From Natronococcus sp. AD-5 (lineage in GTDB: Archaea > Halobacteriota > Halobacteria > Halobacteriales > Natrialbaceae): a DNA stretch of 64,000 nucleotides. The stretch lies in contig NZ_CP132295.1 in assembly GCF_030734285.1 (NCBI RefSeq), forward strand, positions 1 to 64,000. Direction: 5' to 3'. A program made the position numbers and the translations under genes. The notes beneath the pieces are model-generated. The model was not told the DNA's origin. It saw only the letters and a list, made by a program, of their open reading frames with translations, and searched no databases. The number at the start of each line of letters is the position of its first letter. Position 1 is the stretch's first letter. This document shows positions 25,822-34,036 of this stretch, piece after piece.

Positions 25822-27864
25822 ATGTCTGACACGATTGAGACAGATCCCAGTGCCGATGATCCGGATGACGAACGCCGAACCTTCCTCCAGGCTGTCGGTG
25901 GGACGGCAGCGACCGCAACCGGTCTCCCTAGTACCGTAAGTGCGACCGATCAAAACGGAGCAAGCGAACGCGACACAGTTCCGCTAACCCACGGTGTAGC
26001 GTCAGGTGAAGTTACAGCCCAGACGGCCGTCGTCTGGGCGCGAGCGGCCGACGAGGCGACTCTCCACGTGGAGTTTAGTTCCGACGAGGCGTTCTCGCCG
26101 TCTCGGCAGCAACACACCTCCGTAGACTCGACAACCGACTTCACTGGTCAGGTTCGCCTAACGGGGCTCAAATCAGCAACACGGTACTACTACCGCGTCT
26201 GGGCAACGGCTGGTGACGGGGAGAACGGTCCCGACACGCGATCTGCTCCGGATTCGGCGCCCACAGGGACGTTCGTCACGGCGCCCGGATCCACTGATGA
26301 GGAGCGTGTTATGTTTGCCTGGAGTGGAGACACATGGGGCTATGGGGATGACCCCGTTGAGCCGCCCTTCCCAGGACTTCGAACGATCGCGGAGCAAGAG
26401 CCGGACTTCTTCCTCTATCACGGGGACACAATCTATGCCGACGCACAGACACCCGCCGGGAAGATCACCGAAAACACTCCGATTGACGACGCGCTCGAAA
26501 TTTACCGGGATAAATACAAGGAGATGCGCGATCCGCCGGCTGAGGTCGCCGAGCAGACGTATCTGCAAGAACTACTTGAATCGACGTCGGTGTATACGGT
26601 ATGGGACGACCACGAAGTCATCAACAACTTCGCAGGTCCGATCGAACCGCTGATGCCCGAGGGACGGCGGGCTTTTCGCGAGTACTGGCCACTCGACCGG
26701 GACGCTGATGCCCGACCCGGCGATTCCAATCGGTTTTACGACTCGTTCCGCTGGGGAAAACATGTCGAGCTGTTCATCATCGACACGCGCCAGTACCGCG
26801 ATCCGAACGTCGAACGCGACTCGAAGACACTGCTCGGTGACGAGCAACTCGAGTGGCTGAAAGACGCACTTGCGGACTCTGATGCAACATGGAAGCTTCT
26901 CGCTTCGCCGGCTCCGCTAGGACACCCGTCAGATTCGTGGGCGACCCCAGCGGATCGAACTGGCTACGAGGCGGAACTCCTCGAGCTCATCAAGCATATC
27001 CAGACGGAACCGATTTCGAATCTGGTCGTCATCGCCGGGGACATCCACAAGTCGGTCGTAGGCGCATACGATCCAGACAATGACGGCGAGTTCGAATTCT
27101 TCGAGGCTATCGCCGGCCCACTCGGTGCACCTGCCGGCCTGCCGGACGACCTCTATTCGCCGCTCAATCCGACGGAGTTCTTTGCCAAGGGCGAGTACAC
27201 TAACTTCGGCACCGTTGAGGTCGACGAATCGGGCGATGAACTGACAATCAACATTTACGATGAAGAGGGGACGGAACAGTTCTCGAAGACAATTCAGACA
27301 TCAGATATCAACCCGGAGACCAAGTCTACAGACCGCATTCAGAGCACATTCGACGAGGACGCCGACGGCTGGCACATTTCGCAAAACGGTGGGAGCGACC
27401 ACCCTAACTACCGTGAAATCGATGGTAATCCCGGCGGGCATATCAGCGACGAGGAGAGCCAGGGTGGGATTGCCTGGTATTACCAGGCACCGTTCAAGTT
27501 CCTCGGCGATCGTGAGGCGTTTTACGGCGGGACGCTCTCGTTCGACCTTCGGCAGGCCCAAACCGATCAACAGTTCGACGCCGAACCCACAGAGGGAGGC
27601 GACATACTGCTTGCAAGCGGTGAGAAGAAGCTTGTCTATGAGTTCCGCGGTTCGGATGCTACCCCTGATAAAGAATGGTCCACGTTTGAGGTACCGCTCA
27701 CGGCAGATGCCATCTGGGTCGACGTCACAAGCGAAGAGCCGCTCGCAACTGAAGAGACGTTCCGTACCGTTCTGAGTGATTTGGAGGTCCTTCGTATCCG
27801 CGGAGAGTATCGGTCCGGAGACGATATGAGTTACCTCGACAACGTCGTCCTCACCAAAGATTAA
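25822..27864 (+). CDS. PhoD-like phosphatase with a C-terminal laminin-B-like domain
   Basis: 680 residues. The TAT motif is ERRTFLQAVGG (about residues 13-23). An N-terminal Fn3-like PhoD domain follows (VASGEVTAQTAVVWARA, TRYYYRVW), then the PhoD catalytic domain: FLYHGDTIYAD, YTVWDDHEVINNF, FIIDTRQYRD and IAGDIHKS. These are the metal ligands of Ca/Fe phosphodiesterase/alkaline phosphatases. After about residue 490 an extra domain reads STFDEDADGWHISQNGG, GGIAWYYQAPFKFLGD, YGGTLSFDLRQ and LEVLRIRGEYRSGDD, the pattern of laminin B (domain IV). It may bind glycans or surfaces. The gene is intact. Confidence 0.88.
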   Translation: MSDTIETDPSADDPDDERRTFLQAVGGTAATATGLPSTVSATDQNGASERDTVPLTHGVASGEVTAQTAVVWARAADEATLHVEFSSDEAFSPSRQQHTSVDSTTDFTGQVRLTGLKSATRYYYRVWATAGDGENGPDTRSAPDSAPTGTFVTAPGSTDEERVMFAWSGDTWGYGDDPVEPPFPGLRTIAEQEPDFFLYHGDTIYADAQTPAGKITENTPIDDALEIYRDKYKEMRDPPAEVAEQTYLQELLESTSVYTVWDDHEVINNFAGPIEPLMPEGRRAFREYWPLDRDADARPGDSNRFYDSFRWGKHVELFIIDTRQYRDPNVERDSKTLLGDEQLEWLKDALADSDATWKLLASPAPLGHPSDSWATPADRTGYEAELLELIKHIQTEPISNLVVIAGDIHKSVVGAYDPDNDGEFEFFEAIAGPLGAPAGLPDDLYSPLNPTEFFAKGEYTNFGTVEVDESGDELTINIYDEEGTEQFSKTIQTSDINPETKSTDRIQSTFDEDADGWHISQNGGSDHPNYREIDGNPGGHISDEESQGGIAWYYQAPFKFLGDREAFYGGTLSFDLRQAQTDQQFDAEPTEGGDILLASGEKKLVYEFRGSDATPDKEWSTFEVPLTADAIWVDVTSEEPLATEETFRTVLSDLEVLRIRGEYRSGDDMSYLDNVVLTKD

Positions 27865-28262
27865 GCAAAGTGCTGGACTTAATCCAAGATATAAGTACAA
27901 TATTAGTTTGGTAGGTCACAGATAGCTCGCATCTTGGTGTGACCCCACACCGAGTGCAGTCACATCTGTGATATTCGGGAGAGATTCGGCTTCGCATTCG
28001 GACGAACCAGTAGGCTGTTGAAAAAATTCTCACCTCAAATACACGTCGGGCCGAATCTACAATTCCTTCCGTGTTGGGAACATGCTATCAGTCGAGATAC
28101 GTGGTGCGAATTGGCCCTTCTCCGAAATTATTATTGATACATGCGGCACGTCCTCGACGTATACTGCGGATGGACGGACTCGACGGGAGTTCCACGCTCG
28201 GCGATCTTATCCTCGGTTCGGGATTGCAAGCACGATAACAACAATTTGATGGGTTGGCTCGT
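27865..28262. other. Intergenic region with IS-end-like debris
   Basis: No credible gene. Around 28011-28030 the sequence TAGGCTGTTGAAAAAATTC resembles a terminus of a haloarchaeal insertion sequence, but no partner repeat is visible. The rest shows nothing I can name. Confidence 0.3.
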
Positions 28263-28279
28263 TGCGGAAAGGATAGTTG

Positions 28280-28311
28280 ACTATAGATAAACGGGTAGTA
28301 CCATACATATA
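28280..28311 (+). promoter_or_regulatory. Promoter of the 5'-nucleotidase gene (ACTATA ... TACATATA)
   Basis: ACTATA at 28280-28285 and TACATATA at 28304-28311 lie 92 and 68 nt before the ATG at 28372. They are the same two words as at pstS and the PhoD-like gene, with a slightly wider spacing (24 nt). Confidence 0.4.
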
Positions 28312-28371
28312 TTTTACAGTATATTGAGAGATTATAAACTAATATCATATCGTTATTCATCTACAGGATCG

Positions 28372-30147
28372 ATGCCAGATACTAACATCGATTCAAACAA
28401 CAAATCGGTACTGAACAGTACGAACACGCTCTCTGCGACTCGACGACAGACACTGGCTTTTTTGGGAGGTCTTAGCAGCGCTGGAACGACGGCAGCGCAG
28501 ACCGTCCGAGACATCGGTACTCGAGAAGAAGCCGCGATCGACACCAACGCAGCGCAGTCAGTGGGGACTATTACGCTCATCCACGACACGCACTTCCACG
28601 GTCGGTTCAAGGATGCCTTTGACCAGGCGCAGAACGTCGCTACTTATTTCGGGATCCACGAGGCGATCGCAGACCGTCGGGAGAATGTTCTCCGGCTCGG
28701 CAACGGTGACGACCTTGCCTCCTCGGTGCTGTCGGTGGTCTTCGACGGGAGACACATGGTCGACGCGTTGAACGCCGGCGGGCTCGACTACGACACCTTT
28801 GGCAACCACGACTTCGACATGGAGCCGGAGATCCTCCGCAAGCGTGTTGCCGACAGCGAGTTCACGTGGGTGAGCGCGAACGTCCGCGACGAGGCGGCCA
28901 GCGATGTGTTCGCAGCCGAGGCGGGCGCAGCCCGCTACGTGATCGAGGAGGTCGGCGGGGTCGCCGTAGGAATCACCGGGGTGATCACCGTGGAAGCGTC
29001 CGAGATCACCTCGATCGGCGAGGACACGCGGGTCCTCGACCCCGCGGAGACGCTCGCGGAAGTGGTTCCCGAGATGCGCGAGGAGGGCGCCGACGCGGTC
29101 GTCGTCCTCTCGCACGTCGCGGGGTCGGAGGCACGATCTGTGGCCGAGGCGGTCGACGGGATTGACGCGATCGTCGGCGACCATGCGGCGGAGGTCCTCG
29201 ACGAACCCGAGGTTGTGAACGACACGCTGCTCTCCTTTGTCGGCGACGAGTTCGAGTACATCAGCGAGCTGTCACTCTGTGTTGGCGAGGACGGGATCAC
29301 GGACCACGAGTTCACTCGCCACAAGACCGCCGCGCTGGTTGAGGAGGGGGCGATCGAACCTCATCCCGACGTTCAGGCGGTGCGTGAGGAGTATGGGGCG
29401 AAGCTGGAGGCAGAGCTCGACGAAGTGATCGGCGAGACCGAGATAGCCCTGGACACCCGCCGCAAGACTGTCCGGACCCGCGAGTCGAACCTTGGCAACT
29501 TTGTCGCCGACGCGATGCGCGACGAGACCGGCGCGGACCTGGCGCTGATGAACGGCGGCGGCATCCGCTCGGACGCCCTGTACGGGCCCGGCGAGATCAC
29601 CAATCGGACGATAGTTGGCATCCTGCCGTTTCCGAACGACGTTGTGATACTGGAGGTGACCGGTGAGATCCTCCGAGTCGCCCTGGAGAACGGCGTGAGC
29701 CAGATCGAGGATCTGTCTGGGCGGTTCCCGCAGGTGAGCGGCTTCAGCTACACGTTCGATCCCGACGCGCCCGTCGGCGAGCGTGTGAGAGAGGTCTGCA
29801 TCCGCGGCGAACCGGTCGATCCGTCGGCGACGTATACGCTGGCGACAAACGACTTTATCGCCGGCGGCGGCGATGGCTACGAGATGCTTGCCGATGCGAC
29901 GGTGTTGCGCTACTCCAACGCCGGGCCGCTGCTCTCGACGCTGGTGATCGCGACCATCGAGGCCGAGTCGCCGATTGCTCCCGAGGTCGAGGGGCGGATT
30001 GTGCGCCTCGACAGGGTCCGCAAGTGCCTCGCCAACGACCGCAGCGACGTCCGCGGCCGACTGACTGAGATCCAGTTATACGGCTCGGAGGTTGATGTTC
30101 GTCACCGTCCTCCTGTTCGGCGGCCGGCAGACCGTCACCGGCGGTGA
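28372..30147 (+). CDS. Secreted 5'-nucleotidase/UshA-like phosphatase
   Basis: 591 residues from the ATG at 28372. The TTG 48 nt upstream would put AT-rich leader sequence in frame. TAT leader: ATRRQTLAFLGGLSS. The metallophosphatase domain shows LIHDTHFHGRF, GNGDDLASSVLS, FGNHDFDMEP and LSHVAGSE, then GDHA. The 5'-nucleotidase C-terminal domain shows NFVADAMRDETGADLAL, NGGGIRSD, LPFPNDVVILEVTG and GGGDGYEM. It should release phosphate from extracellular nucleotides. After VRLDRV (about residue 555) the last 35 residues are basic and unlike the family, because the normal stop was lost where the gene runs into the decayed ABC transporter. Confidence 0.87.
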   Translation: MPDTNIDSNNKSVLNSTNTLSATRRQTLAFLGGLSSAGTTAAQTVRDIGTREEAAIDTNAAQSVGTITLIHDTHFHGRFKDAFDQAQNVATYFGIHEAIADRRENVLRLGNGDDLASSVLSVVFDGRHMVDALNAGGLDYDTFGNHDFDMEPEILRKRVADSEFTWVSANVRDEAASDVFAAEAGAARYVIEEVGGVAVGITGVITVEASEITSIGEDTRVLDPAETLAEVVPEMREEGADAVVVLSHVAGSEARSVAEAVDGIDAIVGDHAAEVLDEPEVVNDTLLSFVGDEFEYISELSLCVGEDGITDHEFTRHKTAALVEEGAIEPHPDVQAVREEYGAKLEAELDEVIGETEIALDTRRKTVRTRESNLGNFVADAMRDETGADLALMNGGGIRSDALYGPGEITNRTIVGILPFPNDVVILEVTGEILRVALENGVSQIEDLSGRFPQVSGFSYTFDPDAPVGERVREVCIRGEPVDPSATYTLATNDFIAGGGDGYEMLADATVLRYSNAGPLLSTLVIATIEAESPIAPEVEGRIVRLDRVRKCLANDRSDVRGRLTEIQLYGSEVDVRHRPPVRRPADRHRR

Positions 30148-30640
30148 GTCCACCGGAACATTTGTGATCTTCTCCATGTACCTCCGCGAACTGGGCCGGC
30201 CGGACTGCCAACCGGTATCAGAAGACGGAATCGAGTGATGACCGCATCTTTGTATCTTGGGTCACGCCCCGTCGATCACTCCGCCAGCGGACGGCGTGGT
30301 CTCCGAGCATGTCGACGGCGTAGCGCTGCGGTCGTGGCGATGTTCAGCTACGCGGACGACGAACCGGTGCTGTCGGGGATCAGCCCGCCCTCACGGCCGG
30401 AGAGACTGTCGGACTGGTCAGCACCAGCGGCGGGAGGTCGATGCTGCCAAAACTGCTTCCACGGCTGTACGATGTCAACCCCGCCCCAGTCCGAACCCGC
30501 GGGGCCAATATCTGGGAGTACGACCTCGGGCCTTCGAGAAAAGATCGGTGTCGTCGAACGGAACTCGTACATGTTCCCTGGCACGATCCGGCACAACATC
30601 GCCTACGACGATCAGGAGCTCTTCTGGATCCCGCTTGATG
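30094..30640 (+). pseudogene. Decayed ABC exporter (membrane end plus ATPase start)
   Basis: Pieces in three frames spell an MsbA-type exporter. They are a membrane-domain end (VTGGESTGTFVIFSMYLREL), a linker (PPADGVVSEHVDGVALR), the ATPase start (YADDEPVLSGIS), LLPRLYDV after the lost P-loop, and LREKIGVVERNSYMFPGTIR and HNIAYDD of the Q-loop region. Several indels break the frame, and the signature and Walker B are absent. The start overlaps the 3' end of the nucleotidase gene. Confidence 0.7.
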
Positions 30641-30734
30641 GCAGAACGGAGTCGGAGGACATCCATTGTTGGGAAAAGTCCTGGTCATGGATGCGAACCT
30701 TCTCGAAGCGTTCTGAAAGCCGGATACCGACTAT

Positions 30735-30853
30735 CCACAGATTATGCGAAATTTCGTTCGACGGCTTGTTTCGAACGTTCCGGACATAACTGATATTTTG
30801 GTGCTTCAAGAAATTCAGCAGAGCTGTATGTCAGCGAAGGTCGAAAGGTGATT
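30735..30853 (+). pseudogene. Possible endonuclease/exonuclease/phosphatase N-terminal fragment
   Basis: The plus strand reads YPQIMRNFVRRLVSNVPDIT and then DILVLQEIQQS. The DILVLQE core is the metal-binding N-terminal motif of the EEP superfamily. The stretch is short, with a stop at 30853 and a stop before it. Its C-terminal counterpart appears on the opposite strand immediately downstream. Confidence 0.35.
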
Positions 30854-31003
30854 GGAGACCAGCGTCTTTTTAGCTATTCCAGCCTCAGTAACGGAGATGA
30901 GGTTGTCACTGGTGAACATATAGTCGATGCGTTTCTCGAGAATGGAGTCAGTGTAAATTGCAGGGTACGTGTCTGAATCACTGCTATGGCTCGGACCAGA
31001 CAC
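30815..31003 (-). pseudogene. Endonuclease/exonuclease/phosphatase C-terminal fragment
   Basis: The minus strand ends with EKRIDYMFTSDNLISVTEAG and then KKTLVSNHLSTFADIQL. RIDYxFxSxxL...SxHxxxxAxIxL is the C-terminal signature of EEP-family enzymes, in which SDHxP carries the catalytic Asp-His; here the Asp is Asn. No upstream domain is in frame. This is a relic. Confidence 0.5.
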
Positions 31004-31088
31004 CGTGGGTCTATACGATCAATCCAGATCGGAAAGGGCCTGGCGTACGTGTTCCTCACATTCTGTATTGTCGATCTGTCCATTCAAT

Positions 31089-31514
31089 TCACTCGATGCC
31101 TTGTGCCCGGGCACCTTCACGAATCTTCGCTGCGCGCTTGCGAACCCACGCAATATAGCGTTCGGCTTTATCCCGTTCAATGCCAAGGAACGAAGAGATC
31201 CAGTTGATGTCAATACCGGGACGGGTGAGGAGGTACGCTGCGAGGGTATCCGTGCCCGCCTGAATAATTTCCGGCGGGACACCGTGCTCACCCGTTCCCT
31301 CCTCTTTGAAGCCATTAACATCAAAGTACACGTCAGCATACAACCGTGCAAGCTCGGGATTTTCGAACGTTACCTCTGTATGGAGCGGTGCTTCAAATTG
31401 GTAGTACGATTCCTCGCTATCCGGGAATGGATATTCAACGATTCGAACATTCTTAATATAGTTCTCAATAACTTCGCCGTCTTCAGCTGTATCGGTTTCT
31501 GCTCTGGAAGACAT
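31089..31514 (-). CDS. Hypothetical haloarchaeal protein with C-terminal helical region
   Basis: 141 residues with ATG at 31514. The N-terminal half is probably beta-rich (NVRIVEYPFPDSEESYYQFE and HTEVTFENPELARLYADVYF). The C-terminal half is helical (IDINWISSFLGIERDKAERY, then VRKRAAKIREGARAQ) and could be a helix-turn-helix. Composition and length fit a real gene of plasmid type. It stands alone between remnants. No function is assigned. Confidence 0.7.
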   Translation of the reverse strand: MSSRAETDTAEDGEVIENYIKNVRIVEYPFPDSEESYYQFEAPLHTEVTFENPELARLYADVYFDVNGFKEEGTGEHGVPPEIIQAGTDTLAAYLLTRPGIDINWISSFLGIERDKAERYIAWVRKRAAKIREGARAQGIE

Positions 31515-31648
31515 ATATGGAAACTCCCCATTGAGTCCTTTAACTTAAATAATTTCGATATATCTTCGACAGTATTTGAAGGAAGAAATACGGAGAGATA
31601 TATACTAGAATATTTATTTCTGTTCTTTGATCTGTTCACACCTCTGTT

Positions 31649-31906
31649 CTAATGAAAATATTTATTTAGTATAATGATCCTAGCCGAATTCTCGCAGGTT
31701 ACCGGACTCGAGTTCGCGTATCTCGTCGATTTCCCCTCGCGCTGGCAGAACGTAATGAATCGATTGAGTGCTGATTGCATGATTGTTTTCGAGCCGTCGG
31801 AGTTGATCAACCGCTCAAGATAGCGCGAAACCGCATTTGACGGTCGAATCCCGGGAGTTATCCCTTCGATCAGATGATGCAGACATTCATATATGCGGTA
31901 CAGCAT
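31649..31906 (-). pseudogene. Possible recombinase N-terminal remnant
   Basis: An 85-codon frame contains NAVSRYLERLINSDGSKTIM and QSALNRFITF, which is reminiscent of the SAM-like core-binding domain of XerC/D recombinases (YLxxL...S.xTxxxxLxxF). There is no continuation into a catalytic domain. The opposite strand also holds a 49-codon frame (31674-31823, MILAEFSQVTGLEFAYLV). Either reading is weak. Confidence 0.25.
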
Positions 31907-32285
31907 CCCCGGTAAATTCTCTCGGTTAAATTAGTATTTTGCTCAGTTTCGTAATTCATCATTCTGCGGAGAGTGAAGATCGTGATCTACACACTACTGT
32001 TTGAATGCCGAGGGATCTATGATGCGCGCTGGTGCTTCCGGACGCGTTCGACGAACGTGGCGCGATCCGCCGGCGAGTCGGACAAGATTGAGAAGAATAG
32101 TCTGGAACGATCGCCGCTCGGAACGTACGTCTCGAGGGTCATCGTCATCGCTTCCTCGATCCATAAAATCCGTCCGAGGCCAAATTCCGTCGGCTTCAAT
32201 CCAAATCTGATAATTATAACCATTACAGCTGCTTTGGCTAGTATACGATCTCTGGTGCGAGGGCGCAATAAGACCGCGGAGAGGC
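31907..32285. other. No recognisable gene
   Basis: Frames exist on both strands, but none has convincing composition, motif or start. I see no repeats or hairpins of note. Confidence 0.4.
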
Positions 32286-32468
32286 TTATCGACGCTCGTC
32301 CAGATCGTCGACGGCGTCCGTCGTGATCCATTGCGTGGGGGGACGCTGAACGCTACAGAGGACGTACACGCCGCCTGTTATCATGTAGAGTTCGTCGCCG
32401 GGGAGACGTTCCGAATCGGGTATCTGCTCGCTTTCACGAGATCTATTGTTGGTATTCGAACTGTTCAT
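32286..32468 (-). CDS. Small haloarchaeal protein of unknown function
   Basis: 60 residues from the ATG at 32468. A disordered acidic N terminus is followed by LPGDELYMITGGVYVLCSVQ and TQWITTDAVDDLDERR. This shape (short tail, one beta meander ending in a WI/VxTD-type strand) resembles a family of very small haloarchaeal proteins. The function is unknown. Confidence 0.5.
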   Translation of the reverse strand: MNSSNTNNRSRESEQIPDSERLPGDELYMITGGVYVLCSVQRPPTQWITTDAVDDLDERR

Positions 32469-32690
32469 CGGGTTTCTTCTCCTTACATCTACTAACGCTG
32501 ATAATCGGGATGACATAGTTGCTTAATGTACCATGGTGTCATATAGCATCCCTCGGAGAGCACTCCAGACCGTAAATTAGTCGTTTCTGGGGATAGTGTC
32601 GGCCCGATTCTCCCCTAGAAGAGACAAAGCGAAGAAACGATTAACCCAGTACCACCCTCGCGACAGATATAGTCGGGTAGCCGACCCCAT

Positions 32691-32882
32691 TTGTGGTTGT
32701 GCCATTGTGTATCATGTGGTCACCTCAAGCGGCGTCGGGTCGTACGTTCGCTACGGGAAATGACGACGAACGCGCGATTCTGGCGGTGTATCGACTGCGG
32801 GCTTCAATTCGATCGCGGACGGGATTACCACGGTTACTACTCTGGAAACTGCCGTCTCGGATCAGTGCCTCCAGAACTATAG
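32691..32882 (+). CDS. Possible small zinc-ribbon protein
   Basis: 63 residues with two CxxC pairs (CVSCG at residues 6-10 and CIDCG near 33-37), separated by a basic segment (HLKRRRVVRSLREM). The spacing of about 24 residues fits a zinc ribbon. The only start is TTG at 32691, so the 5' end is uncertain. Confidence 0.35.
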   Translation: MWLCHCVSCGHLKRRRVVRSLREMTTNARFWRCIDCGLQFDRGRDYHGYYSGNCRLGSVPPEL

Positions 32883-33009
32883 TTGTCAGCTATGACAGGG
32901 CAGTAGACGTACTAAGTCCCCCTGCCAAAATAGCGATTGAACCAGCAGATACCGAGATCGGATTAAATATGAGTAAGCGGACTACTGGCACTACCTCGTC
33001 CAGAACAAA

Positions 33010-33916
33010 TCACTCGTTCTCGAAGATCTCTGCCGTTTCCTCGGCCAGCTCACTCGCCTCGATATGGGCGTACATCTGTGAGGTGGTCCGCGGGTCGGCG
33101 TGCCGGAGCACACGTTGTGCTGCCGCCACGCCGCGCTCGCGATAGATCGCTTCACCGACGCCGCGTCTCGCACCGTGTGGTTTGAGGTAGTCGCCGTCGC
33201 CGTCGATCTCGGCGTCGTCGCATAGCCGTTTCAGGACAGACCGGCCGCCGTTCGTCGAGAGCGACGGCGGAACCACGCCATGTTGCCGCTGTAACTCCAA
33301 GGGCTCACCCTCCGAAGGATCCGCGTCGTCTGGGAGGTTGCTGTACAGCGATGGCGCGTGACTCGAGACGAAGACAGGCCACTCCGGCGACGCTGGCTCG
33401 AGGGCTTTCTCGAGGCGCTCGAGTGGTCGGTGTGCTTGCGGCAGGAGTTGGGCTTCCTCGCGTTGCTGGTTCTTTCCCAGGACAATCAGCTGGTTGTTCT
33501 CGAGGTCGACGTCCTTCCACCGGAGTCCATTCCGGCGGTCGTCGCGCGGATCGCTCAAGACCTCGCCGCCCCAAATCCCGGAGTAGGCGAGGACGTATAC
33601 GAGCGCGCGATCGCGGAGTTATTCGAGTGCGTCGAATCCTTTCTCGTCGACGGCCTCGTGCGCGCGTTGATCCTGTGTACCGAACCAGGGCCGTCCGGTC
33701 CTCGGGAGACCAGAACTGTTGATCGCCGCTCTTTTTCTTCGGCCGCGGCAGCAGCTCGTCGAGCGCGATTCCTTTCTGCGCTAGGTTCTCCTCGAGATAG
33801 TCCCACCGAACATAGTAGGAGAGGAACGCCGAGACGTAGTCGTAGTACGTCCACGCGGTCGCGGCCGTGATCCCGCCGTCGACCTCGCGGCTCTTTTCGG
33901 CATCGCTGTTAACCAT
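33010..33916 (-). pseudogene. Truncated, frameshifted tyrosine recombinase
   Basis: A near-copy of the intact integrase at 36589-37704. From 33916 it reads SREVDGGITAATAWTYYDYV, lacking the first 80 or so residues. Near 33680 the frame shifts after EDRTALVRYTGS. The catalytic half resumes in another frame and runs through HGARRGVGEAIY and VLRHADPRTTSQMYAH to 33010. The catalytic HxxR, H and Tyr are still encoded. It lies in the same orientation as the intact copy 3.6 kb away, so the two are direct repeats. Confidence 0.85.
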
Positions 33917-34036
33917 ATATAGTTAATTTCTACTCCTTAGTTAAAATTATTCCAGCTATTTGTAACTGTGTGTGGTTATTATGTGTAGTATTACACGTGT
34001 ATCTTTATGTACTGAGTGTTTGATTGTTTGCATGGA

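Noticed and set aside
28558-29184. 208-codon minus-strand frame inside the nucleotidase gene
   Set aside because: Antisense; the plus strand has the metallophosphatase ligands.
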